Source of the DNA: Hydrogenibacillus schlegelii
GTDB taxonomy: Bacteria > Bacillota > Bacilli > Thermicanales > DSM-22653
DNA length: 64,000 nt
Direction: 5' to 3'
Assembly: GCF_001653195.1 (NCBI RefSeq)
Contig: NZ_JXBB01000023.1
Location: forward strand, 62,001-126,000
Below, in pieces: positions 58,092 through 64,000 of the stretch. Both the position numbers and the translations under genes were made by a program. The notes beneath the pieces are model-generated. The model saw nothing but the letters and a program-made list of their open reading frames with translations, was not told where the DNA came from and did not search any database. The number at the start of each line of letters is the position of its first letter. Positions within the stretch are counted from its first letter, which is position 1.

Positions 58092-58988
58092 GTGGAGCTC
58101 TGGTTTACCGAACATCAGACCGAAGGCTTCGGCATCACCGCTCGCATCCGGCGGGCGCTTCACAGCGAGACGACGCCGTACCAGCGCCTCGACGTCCTGG
58201 AGACGGAGGCGTTCGGCACGATGCTCGTCTTGGACGGCATGGTCATGACGACGGAGCGGGACGAGTTCGTCTACCACGAAATGATCGTCCATCCGGCCCT
58301 CGTCACCCATCCGGCGCCGCGGCGGGTGCTCGTCGTCGGCGGCGGGGACGGCGGCGCCGTCCGGGAGGTGCTCAAGCACCCGGCCGTGAAAGAAGTCGTT
58401 CTGGTGGAGGTCGATCGGGCGGTCGTCGAGGCGTCCCGGCGGTATCTGCCGTCGATCGCCGGCGCCCTCGACGATCCCCGGGTCCGGATCACGATCGGCG
58501 ACGGCTTCGAGCACATCGCCCGGGCCGAAGCCGCCTACGACGTCATCCTCGTCGACTCGACGGAGCCGGTCGGGCCGGCGGTGCGGCTCTTTGAGGCGGG
58601 CTTTTATGCCGGCATCAAAAAGGCGCTCCGGCCGGAAGGGCTTTTCGTCGCCCAGACGGACAACCCGTGGTTCAAGCCGGCCCTCGTGCAAAAGACGTTC
58701 GCCGCCATCGCCGGGACGTTTCCCCTCGCCCGGCTGTACGTGGCCAACATCCCGACGTACCCGAGCGGCCTCTGGACGTTTACGCTCGGCTCCCTCCGGC
58801 ACGATCCCCTCGCGGTGCCGCCGGAGCGGATTCCCGACCTCGACACCCGGTACTACACGCCGGCCATCCACCGGGCGGCGTTCGCCCTGCCGCGGTTCGT
58901 CGAGCGGCTTCTCGCCGACGGCTTCGCCGCCGGCGGGGGGACGGCCCTCGCCTCCGGCGCGCCGGCCGGCGGGGAGGGCGGCCGATGA
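58092..58988 (+). CDS. speE: Polyamine aminopropyltransferase (spermidine synthase)
   Basis: Transfers an aminopropyl group from decarboxylated SAM to putrescine. The 298-residue protein starts [20 protein letters not shown] and has the cofactor motif [19 protein letters not shown] (residues 79-97). The active-site segment is [14 protein letters not shown], and [10 protein letters not shown] and [10 protein letters not shown] follow. The extra C-terminal Gly/Ala stretch is low complexity. GTG 58092 has only a weak ggggtcgg site, but upstream in-frame starts lack one too. It overlaps speB by 4 bases. Confidence 0.94.
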   Translation: MELWFTEHQTEGFGITARIRRALHSETTPYQRLDVLETEAFGTMLVLDGMVMTTERDEFVYHEMIVHPALVTHPAPRRVLVVGGGDGGAVREVLKHPAVKEVVLVEVDRAVVEASRRYLPSIAGALDDPRVRITIGDGFEHIARAEAAYDVILVDSTEPVGPAVRLFEAGFYAGIKKALRPEGLFVAQTDNPWFKPALVQKTFAAIAGTFPLARLYVANIPTYPSGLWTFTLGSLRHDPLAVPPERIPDLDTRYYTPAIHRAAFALPRFVERLLADGFAAGGGTALASGAPAGGEGGR

Positions 58989-59869
58989 TCGTCCCCGAGG
59001 CCGAATCCGGCCGCCGCTTCCTCGGGTCGAAGGCGGAGGCGGAGGCCGCCGTCGTCCTCTTCGGCGCCCCGATGGACTGGACGGTGAGCTTCCGCCCCGG
59101 CGCCCGCTTCGGCCCCGAGGCGATCCGCCGGGCGTCGGTCGTCCTCGAGACGTACAGCCCCGCCCTGGACGGGGACCTTGCCGACGTCCTGTATGCCGAC
59201 GCCGGCGACGTCGCCCTGCCGTTCGGGAACACCGCCCTCGCCCTCGAGCGGCTCGAGGCGGTCGCCGCCGGCCTCGTCGCGGCGGGGAAGGTCCCGTTCG
59301 CCCTGGGCGGCGAACATCTCGTGAGTCTTCCCCTCGTTCGGGCGGTCCGCCGCCGGTACCCCGACCTCGCCGTCGTCCACATCGACGCCCACGCCGACTA
59401 CCGGGAGGCGTACGAAGGGGAGGCTCTGTCCCACGCGACGGTCATCCGACGGATCGCCGAGGCGGTCGGCGGCGGGCGCGTCTTTTCGTTTGCCGTCCGC
59501 TCCGGCACGGCGGAGGAGTTCCGGGCGGCCCGATCCGACCTCCGCTTTTTCCCCTTTGCCCTCGCGGAGCCGCTCGAAGCGGTCCTCCCGGAGCTCGCCG
59601 GACGGCCGGTCTATCTTACCGTGGACATCGATGCCCTCGACCCGGCCTACGCCCCGGGCACCGGGACGCCGGAGCCGGACGGGATATCGCCGGCGGAGCT
59701 TTTTTCCGCCCTCCGGCGCCTCGCCGCCGCCGGCGTCCGCCTCGTCGGCGCCGACCTCGTCGAAGTGGCGCCGGCGTACGATCCGACCGAGCGGACGGCC
59801 GTTCTCGCCGCGAAGATCGTCCGGGAGCTTTTGATCGGCTTTTGGTCCCGCCGCCGAAGCGTGCTATAA
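58985..59869 (+). CDS. speB: Agmatinase (ureohydrolase family)
   Basis: Hydrolyses agmatine to putrescine and urea, supplying SpeE's substrate. The 294-residue protein has the binuclear manganese ligands in [10 protein letters not shown] (His111), [11 protein letters not shown] (Asp134, His136, Asp138) and [10 protein letters not shown] (Asp214, Asp216). Phrases [19 protein letters not shown] and [15 protein letters not shown] are typical of agmatinases. The start overlaps the speE stop (atga). The speE-speB order is the same as in B. subtilis. Confidence 0.94.
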   Translation: MIVPEAESGRRFLGSKAEAEAAVVLFGAPMDWTVSFRPGARFGPEAIRRASVVLETYSPALDGDLADVLYADAGDVALPFGNTALALERLEAVAAGLVAAGKVPFALGGEHLVSLPLVRAVRRRYPDLAVVHIDAHADYREAYEGEALSHATVIRRIAEAVGGGRVFSFAVRSGTAEEFRAARSDLRFFPFALAEPLEAVLPELAGRPVYLTVDIDALDPAYAPGTGTPEPDGISPAELFSALRRLAAAGVRLVGADLVEVAPAYDPTERTAVLAAKIVRELLIGFWSRRRSVL

Positions 59870-59870
59870 T
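59842..59870 (+). promoter_or_regulatory. Promoter for the fadF-like gene, inside the end of speB
   Basis: TTGGTC (59842-59847), a 17-base spacer and extended -10 TGcTATAAT (59863-59870). Transcription would start near 59877. Confidence 0.85.
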
Positions 59871-59887
59871 AGAAGCACAACTTTGAG

Positions 59888-59905
59888 CGAATGCTCATTC
59901 ATTCG
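59888..59905 (+). promoter_or_regulatory. FadR-type operator
   Basis: cgaatg-ctcatt-cattcg is an 18-bp site with perfect 6-bp inverted arms. It matches the Bacillus FadR consensus TGAATGAMTANTCATTCA at the conserved core of both arms. It lies about 11 bases downstream of the predicted transcription start, ideal for repression. A TetR-type regulator gene lies downstream at 63467. Confidence 0.75.
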
Positions 59906-59929
59906 GCAGAAAGGCGGGATCGACCGGCG

Positions 59930-62011
59930 ATGTGGCTCGTGGTGAACGCCCTTCTGTTCCTCCTCGTCACCGGCTACGCCGTCTGGCAGTTTGCCCGGCT
60001 CCTGGCCGCCCGAATCGCTTACATCCGGCTCGGCCGGCCGGAAGCGCTTCCCGGCGACCGGGGCGAGCGGATCCGGGGCGTGGTCCGCTACGTCTTCGGC
60101 CAGAAGAAGCTCCTCAAGGACCGGAAGAGCGGGCTGATGCACGTCGTCTTTTTCTACGGCTTCATCATCCTCCAGTTCGGGGCGATCGACCTCTTTCTCA
60201 AGGGGCTCGTCCCGGGGACGCACCTTCCGGTGCCGTTTTACCCCGGCTTTCTCTGGCTGCAGGACGTGACGGTCTTTTGGGTGCTCATCGCGCTCCTGTT
60301 TGCCGTCTACCGGCGCTATATCGAGCGGCTCCGGCGGCTCGAGCCGACGCTCAAGGCCGGCCTCGTCTACCTTTTTCTCGGGGTGCTCCTCCTCTCCCTC
60401 ATGCTCTCCGGCGCCTTCGAGCTCCGGATGCACGGCCTCGTCTGGGACCCGTACCGGCCCGTCGCGAGCGCCGTCGCCGCCCTTTTCCCCGGCATGAGCC
60501 CGTCGACGGCGACCGGGGCCTTTTACGCCGCCTGGTGGCTGCACCTCCTCGATCTCCTCGCCTTCCTCGTCTACATCCCGCAGTCGAAGCACATGCACCT
60601 CATTCTGGCGCCGGTGAACACGTACCTCCGGCGTCTCGGCCCGCCGTCGAAGCTCCGGCCGATCGACTTCAGCGACGAGACGGCGGAGACGTTCGGCGCG
60701 GCGAAGATCGAAGATTTCACCCGGAAGCAGCTCCTCGATCTGTACGCCTGCGTCGAATGCGGCCGCTGCACGAGCATGTGTCCGGCGTCGAACACCGGAA
60801 AGGCCCTTTCGCCGATGCACCTCATCGTCAAGCTCCGGGACCATCTTACGGAAAAGGGCGCCGCCGTCACTTCCCGCTCGCCGTGGCTGCCGGAGGCGCT
60901 TTTTGCGACCACCCGGGGCGTCCGCCTCGCCCGGGGCGACGAAGCGCTTCGGGCGGAGGTGTTCGCCCGGCACCTCGCCGGCGACGTCATCGGCGAGGCG
61001 GAGATCTGGGCCTGCACGACGTGCCGGAACTGCGAGGACCAGTGCCCGGTGATGAACGAACACGTCGACAAGATCATCGACCTCCGGCGCTACCTCGTCA
61101 TGACCGAAGGATCGATGCCGCCGGAGGCCGCCCGGGCCATGCAGAACATCGAACGGCAGCACAACCCGTGGGGGATCAGCAAGGCGGAGCGCCTCGCCTG
61201 GCGGAAGCAGGCGGAGGCCGGCCTCGCGCCGACGGTGAAGGAAAACCCCGACTTCGAATACCTCCTCTGGGTCGGCTCGATGGGCTCGTACGACGCCCGG
61301 AGCACGAAGATCACCCGGGCGCTGGTGAAAATCTTAAACCACGCCGGCGTGAACTTCGCCGTCCTCGGGGAAGAAGAAAAAAACTCCGGCGACACCGTCC
61401 GGCGGCTCGGGAACGAGTTTTTGTTCCAGCAGCTCGCCGAGGAAAACATCCGCACCTTCGAGCGCTACGGCGTGAAGAAGATCCTCACCTTCGATCCGCA
61501 CGCCTATAATGTCTTTAAAAACGAATATCCCGACTTCGGCTGGCAGGGGGAGGTCGTCCACCACACGGAGCTCCTTGCCCGGCTGATCGACGAAGGGAAG
61601 CTCGTCCCGACCCGTCCCGTCGATAAGACGGTGACGTATCACGACTCGTGCTACCTCGGCCGCTACAACGGCATCTTCGAGGCGCCGCGGCGGATCCTCC
61701 GGGCGATCCCCGGCGTTCGGCTCGTGGAGATGGATCGGAGCCGGGAAAACGCCATGTGCTGCGGCGCGGGCGGCGGCCTCATGTGGATGGAGGAGCGGGA
61801 GGGGATCCGCGTCAACCGCCTTCGGACGGAGCAGGCCTTAAAGACCGGCGCCGGCCTCATCGCGAGCGCCTGTCCGTACTGCCTGACGATGATGGAAGAC
61901 GGTCTCAAGCAAAAAGAGGCGGAGGCGGAAGCGTACGACGTCGTCGAGCTTCTTGCCCGCTCCCTCGGGCTTTTGGACAAAGCGCCGGAGGCGGAAGCCC
62001 GGGTCTCCTAG
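59930..62011 (+). CDS. fadF: FadF-like iron-sulfur oxidoreductase (CCG-domain, heterodisulfide reductase-type)
   Basis: Membrane iron-sulfur protein, probably passing electrons from acyl-CoA dehydrogenase/ETF to the quinone pool during fatty-acid oxidation. The 693-residue protein has about six transmembrane helices in the first 240 residues (WLVVNALLFLLVTGYAVWQF onward). Two [4Fe-4S] motifs follow: CVECGRCTSMCPAS and CTTCRNCEDQCPVM. Two cysteine-rich CCG modules end the protein (HDSCYLGRYN, MCCGAGGGLMW, SACPYCLTMM). ATG 59930 is preferred; the earlier ATG 59891 lies inside the operator without a ribosome site. The FadR box and neighbours support the fadF (ywjF) assignment. Confidence 0.88.
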   Translation: MWLVVNALLFLLVTGYAVWQFARLLAARIAYIRLGRPEALPGDRGERIRGVVRYVFGQKKLLKDRKSGLMHVVFFYGFIILQFGAIDLFLKGLVPGTHLPVPFYPGFLWLQDVTVFWVLIALLFAVYRRYIERLRRLEPTLKAGLVYLFLGVLLLSLMLSGAFELRMHGLVWDPYRPVASAVAALFPGMSPSTATGAFYAAWWLHLLDLLAFLVYIPQSKHMHLILAPVNTYLRRLGPPSKLRPIDFSDETAETFGAAKIEDFTRKQLLDLYACVECGRCTSMCPASNTGKALSPMHLIVKLRDHLTEKGAAVTSRSPWLPEALFATTRGVRLARGDEALRAEVFARHLAGDVIGEAEIWACTTCRNCEDQCPVMNEHVDKIIDLRRYLVMTEGSMPPEAARAMQNIERQHNPWGISKAERLAWRKQAEAGLAPTVKENPDFEYLLWVGSMGSYDARSTKITRALVKILNHAGVNFAVLGEEEKNSGDTVRRLGNEFLFQQLAEENIRTFERYGVKKILTFDPHAYNVFKNEYPDFGWQGEVVHHTELLARLIDEGKLVPTRPVDKTVTYHDSCYLGRYNGIFEAPRRILRAIPGVRLVEMDRSRENAMCCGAGGGLMWMEEREGIRVNRLRTEQALKTGAGLIASACPYCLTMMEDGLKQKEAEAEAYDVVELLARSLGLLDKAPEAEARVS

Positions 62012-62185
62012 GCGCCGCTTCAGCCCTCGGACGGGCCGAACGCCCGGTCGGGCGCCAACCCGCGCGGCGAACGCCCGGGAACGTCCGGTCCGCCCGCCGG
62101 GCCGGATCGGCCGGTCGGTCATCCGGCCGCCGGCGGGCCGGAGGGCGAGATGGAGGCACGGGACGAGAGGAAGGAGGCATGGGCG

Positions 62186-63379
62186 ATGCGGGACGTCGTC
62201 ATCGTCGCCGGGAAGCGGACGCCGTTCGGGCGCTTTCAGGGGGCGCTCAAGCCCTTAAGGGCCGTCGAGCTCGGGGCCGCGGCGATTCGGGCCGCCCTCG
62301 AGGAGGCCGGCGTGGACGGCGCCGACGTCGACGAAGTGCTCATGGGCATGGTGCTCACCGCCGGCGCCGGCCAGATCCCGTCCCGGCAGGCGGCCCGCCT
62401 GGCGGGGCTTCCGTGGTCGACGCCGTCGGTGACGGTGAACAAAGTGTGCGCCTCGGGGCTCAAGGCCGTCACCCTGGGCGCCCAGAGCATCAAGGCCGGC
62501 GACGCCGACGTCGTCGTCGCCGGCGGCATGGAGTCGATGTCGAACGTGCCGTACGCCGTCCCCCGGGCACGGGAAGGCCTCCGGATGGGCGACGGCGTGC
62601 TCCTCGACCTGATGGTCTACGACGGGCTCACGTGCGCCTTCCACGGCGTCCACATGGCCCAGCACACGAACCGCGTCGCGCGGGAGTACCGCGTGAGCCG
62701 GGAAGCGCAGGACGCCTTCGCCCTCGAAAGCCACCGCCGGGCGGTTCGGGCGACGGAGGAAGGGAAGTTCGCCGAAGAGATCGTCCCGGTCGCCGTCCCG
62801 CAGCCGAAGGGGGGCACGGTCCGGGTCGAGCGGGACGAGGCGCCGCGGCCCGACACGAGTCTCGAAAAGCTCCGGGCGCTTGCGCCGGTCTTCGACGCCG
62901 ACGGGACGATCACCGCCGGGAACGCCCCCGGGGTGAACGACGGCGCCGCCGCCCTCGTCCTCATGAGCGGCGAGGCGGCGGCGGAGCGGGGGGTGCGTCC
63001 GCTGGCCCGTCTCGTCGGCTACGCCCAGGTGGCGGAAGAGGCGCCGTACATCGCCACCGCCCCCGCCCGGGCGATCGAGCGGCTGCTCCAGAAGACCGGC
63101 CTTCGCCTGTCCGACATCGCCGTCCTCGAGATCAACGAGGCGTTCGCCGCGGTGCCGATCATCTCCGGGCGGCTTTTGGGTCTGACCGACGAGGACTTCG
63201 CCGATCGCCTCAATCCGAACGGCGGCGCCGTCGCCCTCGGGCACCCGATCGGCGCAAGCGGCGCCCGGATTCTCCTGACGCTCATCCGGGAGCTTCGGCG
63301 CCGGGGCGGCGGTTACGGCATCGCCGCCATCTGCAGCGGCTCCGCCCAGGGCGACGCCGTCCTCGTCCGGGTCGACTGA
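62186..63379 (+). CDS. Acetyl-CoA acetyltransferase (thiolase)
   Basis: Condenses two acetyl-CoA or cleaves 3-ketoacyl-CoA. The 397-residue protein has all thiolase catalytic elements: nucleophile Cys88 in [22 protein letters not shown], His353 in [10 protein letters not shown] and Cys383 in CSGSAQGD. The usual C(x)GGG loop is replaced by CSGSAQG. The short substrate-loop region [16 protein letters not shown] fits biosynthetic-type acetoacetyl-CoA thiolases. ATG 62186 follows aaggagg by 8 bases. It lies 174 bases after fadF, with no promoter seen in that gap, so cotranscription is likely. Confidence 0.94.
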   Translation: MRDVVIVAGKRTPFGRFQGALKPLRAVELGAAAIRAALEEAGVDGADVDEVLMGMVLTAGAGQIPSRQAARLAGLPWSTPSVTVNKVCASGLKAVTLGAQSIKAGDADVVVAGGMESMSNVPYAVPRAREGLRMGDGVLLDLMVYDGLTCAFHGVHMAQHTNRVAREYRVSREAQDAFALESHRRAVRATEEGKFAEEIVPVAVPQPKGGTVRVERDEAPRPDTSLEKLRALAPVFDADGTITAGNAPGVNDGAAALVLMSGEAAAERGVRPLARLVGYAQVAEEAPYIATAPARAIERLLQKTGLRLSDIAVLEINEAFAAVPIISGRLLGLTDEDFADRLNPNGGAVALGHPIGASGARILLTLIRELRRRGGGYGIAAICSGSAQGDAVLVRVD

Positions 63380-63466
63380 CGCCCGTCGTCCGGCGCGGTC
63401 GACGGGCGACCGCGGCCCGGCGGGCATCGCCCGCGGCGGGCGTCCGACCGCAAAGGAGGGGTGGCC

Positions 63467-64000
63467 GTGAGCGGCCCGAAGGACATCCCGACGTTCGTCA
63501 AGGACGAACGGCTGGTGGAGATGCGCCGGGAGCAGATCGTCCGGGCCGCCGTCCGCCTGTTTATCGAAAAAGGGTTTCACCGGACGACGACCCGGGAGAT
63601 CGCCCAGGCGTCTCGCTTCAGCATCGGCACGCTGTACGAGTACATCTCGTCCAAGGAAGACGTCCTCTACCTCGTCTGCTACGACATCAACGCCCGGATG
63701 CGGGAAGGGTTAGAGCCGCTGGAGGCGCTCGAGGCGCCGCCGGACGCGCTCCTTCGGCTGGCCATCGAGCGGCTCATCCGGGTCGTCGACGCCATGGACG
63801 ACGAGGTGCTCCTCATCTACCAGGAGTCGAAGTCGCTCCTTCCGGAAGCGCTCAAGGACGTCCTCCGGCGGGAGGCGGAGATCGTCGCCTTCTTCGCCCG
63901 CCTGCTTCGGGCCGGCCGGGCGCAGGGGGTGTTTCGCATCGCCGAGGAGGACATCGACCTCATGGCGGAAAACATCGTGGTCCTGGCGGAGATGTGGGCG
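63467..64000 (+). CDS. TetR-family regulator, candidate FadR (3' end beyond window)
   Basis: At least 178 residues are visible with no stop before the window ends. The N-terminal HTH reads IVRAAVRLFIEKGFHRTTTR followed by EIAQASRFSIGTLYEYISSK, a standard TetR motif. The C-terminal ligand-binding domain is all-helical. Start GTG 63467 lies 7 bases after aaaggagg. It sits next to a thiolase and a fadF-like gene whose promoter carries a FadR-type box. This makes it the likely fatty-acyl-CoA-responsive repressor FadR, though that assignment is inference. Confidence 0.85.
   Translation, partial: MSGPKDIPTFVKDERLVEMRREQIVRAAVRLFIEKGFHRTTTREIAQASRFSIGTLYEYISSKEDVLYLVCYDINARMREGLEPLEALEAPPDALLRLAIERLIRVVDAMDDEVLLIYQESKSLLPEALKDVLRREAEIVAFFARLLRAGRAQGVFRIAEEDIDLMAENIVVLAEMWA

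Noticed and set aside
59891-59929. Upstream ATG at 59891 as the start of fadF
   Set aside because: It lies inside the palindromic operator, about 14 bases from the predicted transcript start, and has no Shine-Dalgarno. ATG 59930 gives a natural membrane-helix N-terminus.

Overview
This window is the replication-origin neighbourhood of a high-GC, Gram-positive, low-branching Bacillota (Bacillales-type) chromosome. Gene content and order closely follow the Bacillus subtilis origin region (guaB, gyrA, gyrB, recF, dnaN, dnaA | rpmH, rnpA, yidC, mnmE, mnmG, rsmG, noc, soj, spo0J, yyaC, yyzM, ychF, rpsF-ssb-rpsR, rplI, dnaB, walRKHIJ-htrA-rlmH). The base composition is much richer in GC, many genes start with GTG, and Shine-Dalgarno sequences are strong. 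This resembles thermophilic Bacillales such as Hydrogenibacillus; that organism guess is inference. Noc, the forespore-type gene yyaC, a pbpG-like PBP and candidate forespore promoters suggest an endospore former.

Layout. Positions 1-11373 are transcribed leftward: partial guaB, a frameshifted DUF4015 glycoside-hydrolase-like gene, a degenerate HD-GYP protein, gyrA, gyrB, recF, dnaN and dnaA. DnaA boxes flank dnaA on both sides (9954-10013 and 11374-11640), so the origin looks bipartite. From 11658 onward transcription runs mostly rightward: the rpmH-rnpA-yidC secretion and ribosome block, the tRNA and rRNA modification genes mnmE-mnmG-rsmG, and the chromosome-segregation cluster noc-soj-spo0J with two parS sites. 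Next come lipid synthesis (plsC), a molybdopterin oxidoreductase wedged before ychF, the S6-SSB-S18 operon, L9 and the replicative helicase, a LysM/G5/M23 wall hydrolase, and the essential WalRK two-component operon with its accessory genes.

From 37 kb the order departs from B. subtilis. There is a MerR regulator with a Hg/Pb-type cysteine triad, phosphoglucomutase, and an FMN riboswitch controlling ribD-ribE-ribBA-ribH. Coproporphyrin-route haem genes hemE-hemH-hemY follow, with deoD. Then come an M23 peptidase/bactofilin pair, an M16C metalloprotease, a convergent pseudo-histidine kinase, thymidylate kinase and a ROK glucokinase. A pbpG-speE-speB group follows. The last 4 kb is a fatty-acid degradation unit: a FadF-like iron-sulfur oxidoreductase, a thiolase and a TetR regulator. 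A near-perfect FadR-type operator sits just downstream of the fadF promoter.

Most of the window is conserved core genome, and I do not see an entirely new system. The best leads are specific: a 22-bp tandem duplication that breaks one gene, a four-segment alternative-pairing leader before the M23/bactofilin pair, a thymidylate kinase with no ATG/GTG/TTG start, two sensor or enzyme domains that have lost catalytic residues, the FadR operator, and the orphan MerR. No tRNA, rRNA, CRISPR array, insertion sequence or prophage was seen.
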